Source of the DNA: Auriscalpium vulgare
Taxonomy: Eukaryota; Basidiomycota; Agaricomycetes; Russulales; Auriscalpiaceae
Direction of reading: 5' to 3'
DNA length: 64,000 nucleotides
Assembly: GCA_019915015.1 (NCBI GenBank)
Contig: JAHBBC010000042.1
Span: forward strand, 62,001-126,000
Shown: positions 47,253 through 59,421 of the stretch, in pieces
Position numbering within the stretch: the first letter of the stretch is position 1
How the letters are laid out: every line of letters begins with the position of its first letter
Position numbers and translations under genes: made by a program
The notes under the pieces: generated by a model
Seen by the model: only the letters and a program-made list of their open reading frames with translations
What the model was told of the DNA's origin: nothing
The model's database searches: none

Positions 47253-47597
47253 ATGACCGCGCCGCCCTTCATTTTCCCTATCGCCTTTGATTTCCCCTTC
47301 GAACCGCCGCGTCTGCAAGAGGCCGCCCGCGCACACGCCCGCCGCTTCGAGCCCATTTCTCCCGAATTTTCCGCGCGCCGAGCGAGCTCAGGCGTGCCTT
47401 GGCCACCCCCGTCCGCCATGCGAGTCAGCGAGGCGTCGTCCGCGGTGGGAGAGTTCACAGCAGCCCAGCGCGCCGCCCCAGAACGGGGCGTGCCTATGCC
47501 TCCTTGCCCCCGCCGTCCGTCGCCCCCGAACCTAGAGCTTGAGCTTGAGCTTGCCCGTTCCGCCCTCGCGCACTCCCGTGGCCCCGATTCCGCCTGA
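47253..47597 (+). CDS. Hypothetical Pro/Ala-rich protein (114 residues)
   Basis: The open frame starts MTAPPFIFPIAFDFPF and ends SRGPDSA, with no domain that I recognise. It contains an acidic/leucine repeat (LELELELARS). Its ATG is only 13 bp from the transposon target duplication, so the native promoter has been displaced. Before insertion it would have been divergent from the glycosylase gene. It could instead be the first exon of a longer gene. Coding status is uncertain because the surrounding GC-rich DNA has many chance frames. Confidence 0.3.
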   Translation: MTAPPFIFPIAFDFPFEPPRLQEAARAHARRFEPISPEFSARRASSGVPWPPPSAMRVSEASSAVGEFTAAQRAAPERGVPMPPCPRRPSPPNLELELELARSALAHSRGPDSA

Positions 47598-50500
47598 CTC
47601 TCTCTGACCCCGGCGCCGTCGCTTCACCGCGGTCTGCTCCCCGCGCGCACGGCCCGCACCCCGCACCCCGAGCCCCGGGCTCCCCTCCTCCGTGGGTCCA
47701 CACGTACGCAGCGCGCTTGACCCGTCCGCGCGTTCTCCCGCGAATTCCCAGTCGAACGCCCGCGCAACGTGCTCGGCGGACTCGCGCCTGGGCGCCGCGC
47801 ACGGTGGCCTGCTGTACGTACGTGCGTGCGCCTGCTGCCCCCCGTGCGCGGACTTATCGCGCACGCAGGGCTCGGCTAGCGGCCGAGTGACGTCCTCGGA
47901 GCTGGGGAGCACGGCAGGCGCGGGCGTGGCAGACAATACGGGGGCCAGGGGTGCGCACAGGTCCCGCCGTCACGTACGCACTCCTCCCGTGGCCATTTCG
48001 TATGTCCATGTTCATTGATGGAACGCTCATCTCCCGCCCCATATCCATGGGCACTCGGCCGACCGCACCCGCTCGCTCGCTTGCGCTATCGATGGCGCCG
48101 CCCGTCACGCGCCGCGCGCGCACGACGGCAGACCTGTCGCCGGCGCACGCAGGTGACGTCGCGCGCGGCAGCGTGGCCGCCCCTGCAGCTGCGCGCACAC
48201 GAAAATCCCGCCCGCCCCGCCATCGCGGCTGCCCGGCGCGCCATCGCGACAAAGTCGCGCCCGCCCGCGGTGCTGCTTATGCGAGCGAAGCGCGCCTCGT
48301 GTCGAGGACGGACATACCAAGAGGGGCCGCGCGGCGCGCCCGCTCCGTGTGGGCTGGGCGGCGGCGGGCTGTTACGTGCGCACGCCGCGTGCGGGGCATG
48401 CGGTGGCGCGACGTCGAGGGGCGCTGGGGTTGGGACGGGTCGATGGGGCGGGCGGGCCCGACGAGCACGGGAGCCGCGGGGCGGGGAAAGCTACAGTGAC
48501 TGTACAATATGCAGTAATATTCGCATCGCTTGCGCTGTGCGACGGCTTGCATCCGAGACGGCTGCTCTTGTGGGCCGGATCACCGCGTGCTGCATCCGCG
48601 CGGCCTGGCCACCTCTGTGTCGGCGGTGTGTGTGTCCATGCGCGGGGGAGGAGGACCAGCGCGTCCACTGCGCCCGCCACTGGCGTTCCCCGCGGGCGGC
48701 GTCCCTGCACGCCATCGCACCCTGATGCCGACGCGTGCACGTGCCGGGCGGGAGATAAGAGATAAGATGGGCCGGGATCTTGATGCAGCTCTTGTTGACT
48801 GGAACCCACCCAGATCGCCCCCGCGAGATCTGCACCCCCGGCCCGCGTCATCGCCCGCGCAGATCACACCTAACCCCGCCCCCGTGCTCGCCCCGACAAA
48901 GCAACGACCACAAAGCAAGCACGCCAACCCGCCCGCCCGCCCGCCGCAGCGACATTGCCCTACGCGACGCGGCCCCGGCTGTGTTCGCCGCGAAGAACAA
49001 GGATTTCCACTCCGCCCGCTTGCGCTGGCAGGCGCACTAGCAGCAGTGGTGCGTTTTCCAGAACGCGAACGCGACGCGTCTGATGCCGGGTTCTCAGAAC
49101 GCTGATTGACGCGCGGCGGCGCGGAGAAGACGAGCGCGTCGGAACACGTGGAACGACGCCGGCGTCGAGGGCGTAGCGCGTCCGCGGGGCCTGGCGCGTG
49201 CGCGCAAGGCTTACGGCTGCGGGGGCAAGGGATCACGATGATGATGATGATGCTCGGGCCGGGTGGGCAGCGGGCGGGCGCGGGCAGCAGCAGCTGTTTG
49301 GGCGGAATCAGCGAGGAAGCACCGTGGCAATGCATCTGCGCGACATCACATCACACCGCGCGGGCTGCGGGCGGGAGGGCATGGCTGCGCACCCGCCTGT
49401 GCGTGCGACGTCGATGCCTGCCTGCATCGAGCGCCTGCACAGCGCGTCGGGCTCGGTGGGCTCGGGCGCGGCGTATTGGGCCCTCTGCGTGCGAGCCCTC
49501 CGACGCCGACATCGACAGCTGCCAGTGCCCACTGCCAGCAGCGGCGGGCGGTGTGGATAGCCGCCGGCGCGTCCAGGCGCGCGTCGATCGGCGTTCCTCG
49601 ATCTGCCCGTCGCAGAGTCAGACCATTTGCATCCGAACGCTGCAGTGTTGGCGTGGCAACCGCGACACAAGCCGCGCGAGACAGGAGGAGGAGTTGCTGT
49701 GCGCAGACAATTGTCGCGGTCGCGGGGCGGGCCCTGGCTACTACTGACATGCGCCGGGAAGGCAGAGATAGAGTTGGCGAGCGTGCGTGGCGCACTGGCG
49801 GTGGGCGAGCAAAGCAGCTGCGTGCGTCTGGCGTATTATGCACGACCTCGGGGGGGAGGCTTTCCTTCCGCGCACAATGAAAGCACAGGCACGCCACGCC
49901 ACGCTTAATCTACGGACGGGGACCGCCGGACGCGTCCCGCGGACGCGCGACCCTACGTTAATCCGATCGCGGCATAGGCTCGCGAATAAAGGAAGCGTGG
50001 CGTATGTCGGGCGTCGGGACGGCCTGTCACCGCGTATGTTCTGCATTCTGCGCCGGGGCTGATGAGCGGACACTTGACCAGATGCTCCGGGCTGCCCGAC
50101 ACCGCCCGGTGGCGAGCGCGCCTCGGGGCAAGCAAGGGCGGTCTGTGTGTCCAGCGCGGATTCGAAGATGTCACGCACGGGGCAGACGGAGCATTCGCGC
50201 GCAGACGCCATCTGATTGCAATCTGGGTGTACATCGGAATGAAATCACCTAGGCGGTGATCGTGCGATAGACGGCGGGGGCGGGGCGGGGCGCGCGGTGC
50301 TGCTGGGCATGCCGGGCGGCGGCGGTGCTGCTGCTGCCTGCGCTGCGCACCGCGGCCCCTGGCTCGCTCGGTGCGCACGACGACGACGGGGGCATGGAAG
50401 ACGCGCAGGGTCAGCAGGCGACAAGGGGCTGGATTCGCACGGCCAGACAATAAGGAGGCGCGGGGGCAGTATTATGGCATGTTTGGGCGGGGAATGGAGG

Positions 50501-50874
50501 AGAGGCAGAGCCGGATCGGGCAAGAGGGCGGCTGGCGATGCGATCGGGGGCAACAATGAGTGAGACCGCGACGGGCGCGTTTACGGCTACGCGCTGGCCC
50601 AGAGGCTTCGCCCGCGTGCGACACTATAAAGTCTTTCCGCCCCCGCCTAATTGTCTTCCGTTGCAACTCTCTCCAATTGTTCTGCGCGCCCGGCCCCTCC
50701 GCAGGACAAAAGACCGCCGCGACACATCCACCGCCCCCGAGCATCCCCCCGTCCCGATCTCCCTCCTGCTGCGACGGGAGTCCCGTGCGTCTACCGGCCA
50801 GCCACGCCGCAGCCCTTTATCTCGCCCCGCCCATATCCGCACGTCCTATTATCTCCCCCCGTAGAACAATCACC
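47598..50874. other. Unassigned GC-rich intergenic region
   Basis: About 3.3 kb with overlapping GC-driven frames on both strands and no recognisable domain. A run of GATGATGATGATGATGAT-like trinucleotides lies near 49238-49252. The last ~250 bp, with TATAAA at 50624 and a C/T-rich leader, look like the promoter and 5' UTR of the downstream HMG-box gene. Confidence 0.45.
50624..50629 (+). promoter_or_regulatory. TATA box of second HMG-box gene
   Basis: CACTATAAAGTC, about 250 bp upstream of ATG 50875, is followed by a pyrimidine-rich leader. Position and context fit a fungal core promoter; not proven. Confidence 0.4.
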
Positions 50875-53800
50875 ATGCCCGCATATCGCACCCGCGACAC
50901 CCCCGCACGCTGTGAGTCCCCCCCATCCCCCGCCCCCCGCGCGCCCATCGATCCACTCACCTTCCCCCCGCAGCACTCGAAGTGAGCGTCGACGCCCCCG
51001 TCCTCAACATCATCTCCCCGACGCCGCGCGCCTTTACCTTCCCTATCGCCGCCCACACTCCTTCCCCGTCCCCGTCCAACTCACCGTTTGAGCCCGACCT
51101 CAGACCGCTCACGCTCACTCCCCCGCGCAAGACCCACACCCCCGCGTCCTCCGTCTCCTCCGTCTCGTCCTTCCTCACCCCCGACACCCTCCTCGCCTCC
51201 CCGCCCGCCGCCCCCACGCACCGCCGCCGCCGGTCCACCGCGAGCGACGTCAACGAGCGCCGGCCCAAGAAGGGCGACGACGACTACATCAAGCGGCCCG
51301 AGAACGCGTTCATCCTGTTCCGCCGCAAGTGCTGCGAGGACCGCAATCTTGCGCTGGGCGCAGGAGACGCGGGCGAGGCCGCCGCCGACGGGCCCGCGCC
51401 GACGCCGACCAAGAAGCAGCGCCAGGCCGACCTGTCCAAGACGATCAGCCAGCAGTGGAAGTCCCTGGCGAACGAGGAGCGTCAGTACTGGGAGGACCTC
51501 GCCAAGGAGAAGAAGAAGGAGCACGAGCTCATGTACCCGCACTACGTCTACCGGCCCCAGCGCGTCAAGAAGGGCAAGGCCGCCGCGGGCAAGGGCAAGG
51601 GCCCCGACGGCGACGCGGACGGCGAGGGCGGCATCTCCTTCATCCTCCCCGTGCCCGCCGTCCCGCAGCGCCAGGTCCGCCGCGCCGCGTCCGCCCCGAC
51701 GCCCCCGCTCGCGTACCTCCAGCAGACCATCCAGGTCCCGACGCTCTACATGCCGTCCACGCCGTCCTCGCCGCTCCCGATGATCTCCCGGCGCACGTCC
51801 GCGTCGCCCGCCCCGCTCGCCCTGCAGGACCCGCATCTGGCGTACGACTTCGTGCGCGCCGATGGGCTCCTGCAGCCCTCCTTCGGGGCGCCGCCGCCGA
51901 GCTGGGCCGCCGCGCCCGACCTGCACGTACGTACCCCGTTCCCACGCGCGCGGCAGAACAAAAGGAGTGTGTGCTCACAGGACCCCCGTAACTCATGCCA
52001 GGGGTATGATCCGCCAAACGGGGTCAACTACCATTTTTTTTTGCGGCTCGCGACCCCTTCCAGCTACCATTCGCCCCTCAGACCTCCGTTTGGGGTCCGT
52101 AGCTACCACGGATAGGATCATAGCTTCAAAAAAATCGTAGTTTATTGTAAAAAGCTCCGCTTTGCGTGCAGGCAGGAGGGGATGTACTACGGATGCGCAG
52201 AGGCCTGTCAAACTGACCTATTCATCTGGTTCATCGTCACCCGCCTGTTCAAGACCCGCCTTGACCCTCCCACTAAGCTCCTTGATAGCACGAGCGATAT
52301 TCGCGACGTTCTGCTTGAGGGCGACATAGCACGCGCCATCAGATTTTACCAAAGCTAGTGTTGAGCCCGAGGTTTGGAGGGGATGGTCGAGGGCATACAG
52401 GAAGTAGGACGGTTTCAGGAAGGCGAACCGAGGGATCTTGCTAGGATCGGCGAGGGAGAATTGGTTGTGTCGGACCGGCTTGAACAGTCTCACAGCGATG
52501 TAAGAAAGAGCGGTGATGCGAGACGTGTCCGAAGCCCAACCATGTTTGCCGTTCTTACCGGCCGACTTCTCGTACATGGTCAGGACTAACCAGCCATCAG
52601 CGCATGCCGAGTCATGTTGAAGATTACGACGCACCTTCTGCAAGGCAGATTGCCTCATCAACAAGAACCAAGCCATAAGAAGGCGGCATGCCAGTGTGAG
52701 CAGCGTAGAGGTGTTTGAGCGGCGTGACATTGGCCGAGTGTGCGACCTTGGGGACGTGATGCTTTGCGAAGATCGCTGCTCGCCTCCGTTCAGCCTGGCG
52801 GACGTCAATACCATGTATGTGCACTCATACAACACTAGCAGACGCACCTGATACGATGCATTTGCAGCGACCTCAGCCGCGTTTGCAGCCGTCCCTGGTG
52901 CAGGAGCAACAGCTTCTTCGCCGTTGATTGCTCCGTCTCGACCGCCCGCAGCTGGCTGCCGCCAGCGCATCGACCGACCCGCGCCCGTGGTAACACCGCG
53001 CTCTGTAACACCGCGCTCTTCTTGACGCTTGAGAACATCCTTGACCAACTGCAGAAGGCGTTTTTTCTCGGAGAGCGTTGACTGGGCGGGTGGACCGTTA
53101 TCAGAGGAAGGTGGTAGATCTTCCGAGGACTTGAAGGCCTTTGTTCGGACACCTTTCTCAGCCTGTCTGGTATGATGCGACCGGCGGATGACTGCGAGCT
53201 GTTCGAGATCGAATTCAGCAGAGATCACTGTGTCCTGGAAGGTCCTGCGCTCGTCGGGGTCGGACACAGCAGGGAGCGACTGGGCGAGGATCTTCCCTAT
53301 ATGTGCAGCGTCTTTGCGTGTTGCATCCGCTGTGTCTTCAGGCAATTGCAGTCTAGTAATGTGAGGGTTAGACTCTGTAAGATCTATCGGCGGTGAGAGG
53401 AGGACAAAACACGAACATGTCGACAGTGCTCTGGACGCATAAGGCAGCTGCTGCGCAAGTCAAATCGTTCAACTGCTGGTCGAAGACCGCACCAACTCCG
53501 TCTGCATTCTCTGCCTTCTTCAACCCATTTTCAATCTGGAGCATCTCGGGCTCGTCTTCGTCCATCTCAGGACCCTCGTCTTCGGAATCGGACTGGCCAT
53601 AGATTGCATCCCAAGCCTCCTGCGAATACCAACTCGACAACGATGGGAATGCGCGAACACGGTGAGCTTGATTCTGCAATTTGTCCAGAAAATCCGGGTC
53701 TAGTACGAGAGCGTCCCACAGATTCGCTGCCTCCGAATGGGCCTGTTGTGTTGCTTGCTCAATGTCGTGATCAGAAGGGAATGTGGAGAGGGCATGGAGG

Positions 53801-56800
53801 TCGAGATGTCGATTGTCGGTATAGGTATGATTGTATCCATTCGCTCTTTCCTTGCCCTCAGATGTCTTTGCAAGGAAGAGATGCTCGCGCAAGCGGACTG
53901 AGAGCTTCGGAATCATATGATAGAAGTCTTGCAAGGTGAAGTCCTTCACAAGCTGTCGACAAATGCCGAAGACATGCTCACAGACTTCGGTTGATAGAAG
54001 CCAGGGCAGCAATGGGTATCTGCCGTCGAGGTGGTCCCGATAGATGATCACCAACTGAAGGAAACCAACGACTAGGAAGTTTGTGATGTCGCGTGCCTCG
54101 GGAGATATGAAGTGTTGAGCTTTTCGGTAGCCCGCGATGTCCATGAAGTCGGTCCACATTTCCATGAAGAAGTGCGCACGCAGCACCATGCGAACACGTT
54201 CGATAATTGGGATCGATCGATTCTGGTATGCATCCACGAGCTCTCCAAACACAAAGAGGTAGATAATCGAGCCGACCATTTCACGATGCTCGTTGGTGAA
54301 CCATGCTAGCGTATGACCGGAGAAGAGACGGGTCGCAGCATTGTCGTCTTGTCGATCAAGTTTCTCGACATCCCTCCGAAACAATGTCCCTGTTGCTTCA
54401 ATTGCTGCAAGGCGGAAGTGGCTGTACGACGTCGTATAGCTGCCCAAAGTAAGTATCCGGGCACCTGAGAATGCGTTGTTCCGGTACGTCTTGCGCCCAT
54501 GGTTCGAATCTTGAATGAGTGCGACAGGCTGTCGCCCTGCGCCGATGAGAGGAATGTGGAGGTTGATGTCACGATGTGAGCGAATAGGGTGCCTGAGGGT
54601 GTAGTCAATGTACGCAACGGCGTGAGCGACCAGGAGACGTTGAAGGGAGCGCTCGACAGCCGTGCCGTCTGCGGCGTAGGATACAACGTTGATCTTGCGG
54701 GAGAGAAGGCCATTCAATATTAATTCCAGGTGGACGAACAGTTGCTCCGCCGAGTTTGACTCTGAGATAGGGAGCGCCGCAACGACGATAGTCGGAACGC
54801 CGGGAAGAGGGATCTGGAGGGTCCATACGCGTATCTGGCATGTGTCGGTGAGCTGCATGCCTCCGAAGTATTCGTAGAACTCATACCTTCTTAGCCTTCT
54901 CGATCTTCCTGGTGCGGATGAGGGCATCGAGTGTGTTGATGTCGCTCACGACGACGGGATCGCCAGGACTCCCTAGAAGCACGTAGCACTTTCGTATTGG
55001 GTCCCAGTGAGGCCTCAAAGACTCTAGCAGCTTCGTATCATCACATGCGAGGCCAACGGGACCCACAAGGTAGTCCAATGATTTCAGCCGTTCGTAGATA
55101 AATTCAAATGTTGCCTCTGTGATGCCGATGGGAAACTGCACTTCGTGCGCACGACGTTTCCTTCGGGTCATTTATCAGTCAATTGTATCAATGCAATCTT
55201 GTAAACACTGACTGGAGTGTCCGTTCTGCGGGTACGGGTAGCACATTCATCATGGATTCATATGCTCGCGGGCTTAAGACGTGGATAATTTGCGCCCACT
55301 CCAATGTCATGGCTGAATATCGCATGCCGTTCAAAGGGACACCTCGTTCTTCTAAATCTTTCTTCTTGACGAGATCGTTCATCAAGGCGACAAACAAGGA
55401 ATTGCCATGCTTGCCCTCGATAACGCCTCTTGCGAAGACTAGGCATGCACTATGAGGGTTCTGTGCAGACAATGATCAGAAGCTGTAACGTGGGGATACT
55501 ATGAACTTGAAGCTACTGACATCTTCGTATGCCTCCAGAAGAGGTGCAAGGTCGGGATGAGTAAGAGCATATCGATGGAGGGCCTGTATGTCGTCTTTCT
55601 GAGCATGATTGGGGGTGAAGCGGCGATTCTTAGGCTCGGGGACTGGCTTGCGAGTCGCATTCTGGAATACGTGGACATGCAGCAGAGCGAGGCAGTTGAC
55701 ACAAGTAACATCCTCAGTTGACTCTTCCGGCACCCTTACAGTGCGAAGACAATCTGTCGCAAGGACATGAAGGGGAGGCGACCGATAGTTCTTCCACTGC
55801 CACCGATGCTCTTGCTCCGTGTCGACTACTTGCTTTCTGGCCTTATCCAACGAACGATAATCTGGTGCCGAATACAACTCTAACGCCAAATCGGCGAGGG
55901 AAGGCCCGCCGCCCCCGCCGTATGGTGTGCGCTCCAAATATTGACGCACACGAGCGTATTTTGCTGCGCGAAGTCCGAAACAAGGACGATCTATCATTCT
56001 CGGAGCGGGGGCCTGCGTCGATGAGGTTGATGCCCAGATGTGGCCCAGTGTATGTGATCGCATTGTGCCCTTGCAAACTTTCTGGTGCTGTTTGAATGCC
56101 TTGGTGTGATACGCCCCAGTCATAAGCATGTACTTGTTGCATCGAGAGCATCGGACCTTCCGAACATCGTCTAGACAGAACTCGGCCATGTCGTCAAGCG
56201 CAAGGATTTTCTCCTTGAATTTGGTATACGCCTTTGAGTTGTCGTCCCTACCGCGTTTGACGAAGGAATTGGCCAGGCGCGTGCTGATTGCTCCAGACGA
56301 TGGCCCAACATCAGCGCTTGCGGTGCTTGCAGACACGGTAGCAATGACATCCTTATTCTTTCCCTTGGGCGCGAAGAACGGATGAATGGGCCCAGGGACA
56401 GTGCGTGTGCGTTTTGCAGGATGGATAGGCGCCTGAGCCTCTGAGTCGTGGTCAGATTGAGCGCTTGTTGCTTCACTCGCGCTCGCAGCCGTCTTGTCGT
56501 CTGCGCTCGAGCTCCCTTTCCTCCGCCTTTTCAGTAAGCCCCGCGCAGCCTTCAGTGTCGTCCCAATGGAACTGATGATCTTCTTAGATGCCCTTGACAG
56601 TCGACTTCCATCGGATGCGCAATCCTCCGCCTCACTTCCCACCGACGACACCCTTCTTGACGACATTGACGCAGCATCAGAAGTCCCATTTTCCAAATGG
56701 CTTCTCCATTCTGTGATACTGCCAGGCCCATCCTGGTCCAGCATTCCACCACGCGGAACTGGTGGGAGATCATCGTCGACAGTGGATGGAGAGAGCAACG

Positions 56801-59421
56801 ACCGGCCGTATGCGCAGCTGGTATCGGTGGTATCGGGCATAGGTATGTCGTCGCAGTCGCTGTCATAGCCACTAGCAGATGCAAGTACTGAATATGATGA
56901 TGTAGGAGAAGGTGGCATTGACAGAGGTGGAATTGACGGATCGTATTTGCTGCCTTCGTCCATGTCTCCGCGTCGCCCCATCTGCTTTTCTTCCACCTCT
57001 GGACTGAATCCTTCAAGTAGACATTCAGCATCTCTGGTCGACTCGCCGGGTTCGGAAGCTTGAGGATTTAGAAGGTGGGCCATCCCGCGAGGGATATGAT
57101 GCGCAACAGGCTCATCGCGTCCGGCGCCGCCTGTCACAGCATCAGACCGTCGCTGATGACTTGATACCTGCGCAGAGCACCTGAGTATCGTCGTCCTCAT
57201 GTCGCTAATGAGCAAAATATAGCGTACCGATTGAATATGGTCGGCAGCGAGCCTCTCGAACCACGCCAACCGTTCGACGTGGCGCCTTGAATCATCCAAA
57301 GCTGCCAGCCCAGTGTTTCGTGTGCGACCGCATTCACGGCGATCACGCCACACGATACGTGATCTGTCTGTCTCGCTGTCGTAAGCGACTGTCCCTCCCA
57401 CTTGTACTCAATGCCGAATTTGACACGCGTCCACCAGAGCAATTTCTTCTCGATGTCTTTAGGCAGGCGCAGTCCCTGATGGTAAAGGCCGTCGCCTTGT
57501 TTCACAGGAATGGTAAGATTGCATTCCCATTGGCGACATAGTAACGTACTCACCATAGGATATTGTTTCCGCTTGACCGTCGATCTTCACGACAACAAAA
57601 TGCTTGTATTTGGCGAGGAAAACAGGGAAGAGGAGTACCTTCCTATGGGTGCGCAGATCGTCTTCAATTCTCTTGAGGTAACGAGGTGAGTCGGGGAACA
57701 GGTCTTCTATTACTGTGATCTTTGAAATTGCATTCCAGAACTCGTGTCCGGCGATCTCGAAGTTGTTGGCAATTCCTGGCGTGCTCCGAACGCGGCTTCT
57801 CAACCACATGAGCATCATGTCAACGATGGTGTCGGTGAGAAGGCCGTCTGATAACAGCGGAGCAAGGGCTGATGTTGTCGTAAATGTGGCGGCACCGGGT
57901 ATCATGAGTTGCTGGCGCCAGGGAAGCGAGTGGATAAGAGCAACAGTGCGTTCGCTTTCCATAGAACCGTCAGCGACTTGTAGCAGCCACCGCACGCTCG
58001 CCGTCCACGTCTCCTGTGCCAGGAGGACCGTACGCATCCGTTGCCAGTAAGTGATCATCCACAGCGGGGATGCACCACTTGCATATCGTGGGTCCATGAT
58101 TGATTGTGCGCCATCCAGGATGGCCTGCGGTGCGAGTGCAGCAAGCTTGTCCACGAAGGCATCCGTAGGAAGGCTTCGTGATTTTGTAAGTGTGGTTATG
58201 GGGAAGACTGCCACGTCATGGCTAAAAACAGCTTTGGTTGAGGGGTGTATGAGCTGCTGATCGCGACGAGGGAGTGGTGTAGATACGAAGGAATGAACAT
58301 CCTCGGTGCCGCTGGGGAGCAAAGAAGTCTCGGGAGCGTTGGGAATCCTGAGGAGCTGCTCGATGTAGGCCAGCAGCTCCGGCGGTGGGTTCTGGGGATA
58401 GCTTTTGCCTTGCGAGATCCATAATTCGGGACGGAACATAGGTATTTCATCGTCGTTGTAGATTGTGATGGACTCATCCATTGGCACGATGCCGGGATGG
58501 CTGCGAGGGTGATGCGCTGCACAGAAGAAGCAGGTTCGGTCCGAGGCGTTGTCGTAGAATGTCGTACGCAGCAGGCCACGTAAATTTCTACCTAATGTCT
58601 CAACTTGTACGAATTATACCGGTAATTATGGGGTCAAAATCTTCTGCCGCCAGTACTTAGTCCAACTACCTCTGTGATCAGACATCGGTTCACCGCGCCC
58701 CTAACTACCACCATCAGGATCATACTTTTGCCCCAAATTCTAGCCCCCAGCTACCTCAGACCCCTCAGAGCTTCCGGCGCAAAGCGCCGTCTAGCTACCG
58801 TGCGAAAATCATACCCCTGGCGTGAGTTACGGGGGTCCTGTGCTCACCTTGCGTGCCTTGCCCCTGCAGAACCACGGCTTCCCCATGTTCGCGGGCGCGT
58901 TCGGCGATAAGCCCGGCGTGCCGCTCGACCCGCTCGCCATCCCCGGCGCGCACGGCATGTACGCGCAGGACGTCTCCCCCGCGTCCTTCGCCCCCGACGC
59001 GTCGTCCGGCCCCCCGTCGCCCCACGCCGGGCCCTTCACCCCGACGACGCTCGAGACCATCCAGATGCCCGCCGACGCGTGGCAGCAGCACACCGGCCTC
59101 GCGCTCGCGCCGCCCCCGCCGTCCGCGGCGGACAGCAGCGCGCTGCCGCACACGCTCGAGTACCAGCCCTACGCGTGGCAGCCGAACATGTGGACGCACG
59201 GCGGCGAGCCGCTCTTCAACGAGGACTTCGACTTGAGCCTCATCCCGCCCATCGCGCTCGACGTCCCCAAGTTCGACGTCGGCGAGCGCGACCACGACGC
59301 GACGCCGACCGGCGGCTGTGCGCCGCAGTTCGCGGCGTGCGACGCCGACGACGGCGGCCGCGATCCGTTCATGCAGGGGTTCCGGTTTGACGACCACTTG
59401 ATGAGCGGGGACGGGTTCTGA
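50875..59421 (+). CDS. HMG-box transcription factor (second), transposon in intron
   Basis: Exons 50875-50911, 50974-51926 and 58870-59421 give 1542 nt (513 residues). Exon 1 from ATG 50875 is joined by a 62-bp intron, in frame. The HMG box is at about residues 117-209: YIKRPENAFILFRRK starts helix 1, ISQQWKSLANEERQYWEDLA forms helix 2 and the following turn, and MYPHYVYRPQR closes it. An Ala/Pro/Gly insertion of about 25 residues lies between helices 1 and 2. A basic tract (RVKKGKAAAGKGKG) follows. The C-terminal half is Pro/Ser/Ala-rich and ends with acidic Phe/Asp-containing segments, resembling an activation region. Intron 2 (51927-58869) would be 74 bp without the 6861-bp element plus 8-bp duplication. 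Correct splicing across 6.9 kb is unusual for these fungi and may be impaired. Ortholog not assigned. Confidence 0.85.
51971..51978 (+). repeat. Target-site duplication GTGCTCAC (left)
   Basis: Repeated at 58840-58847, immediately outside the third peptidase-transposase element. It lies in intron 2 of the HMG-box gene, 44 bp after the exon end. Confidence 0.94.
51979..58839 (-). mobile_element. Third peptidase-transposase element, inverted, 6861 bp
   Basis: Near-identical to the inner copy at 33552-40413 but on the minus strand; positions pair as about 92391-p. Ends are 51979-52010 and 58808-58839, with perfect 8-bp duplications GTGCTCAC. It is one base shorter because of a G deletion in its gene. 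The insertion is antisense to the host HMG-box gene and confined to an intron, so the host coding sequence is unbroken. Confidence 0.94.
52218..58481 (-). pseudogene. Peptidase-transposase fusion, frameshifted copy
   Basis: Same gene as 33910-40174, on minus. In exon 2 the sequence corresponding to CTTTGGGATGATT (35091-35103) reads CTTTGGATGATT here (near 57297), a one-base loss. The shift falls about 24 residues after the catalytic Cys of the Ulp1 domain, so the peptidase domain is complete but the finger and transposase-like region are out of frame. This copy should depend on an intact copy in trans. A homopolymer sequencing error is an alternative. Confidence 0.82.
58840..58847 (+). repeat. 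Target-site duplication GTGCTCAC (right)
   Basis: Pairs with 51971-51978. The remaining 22 bp of the host intron follow, ending CCCCTGCAG at 58869. Confidence 0.94.

Noticed and set aside
47598..50600. Several long GC-rich open frames upstream of the second HMG-box gene
   Set aside because: They overlap on both strands, have biased Arg/Ala/Pro composition and no recognisable motif.
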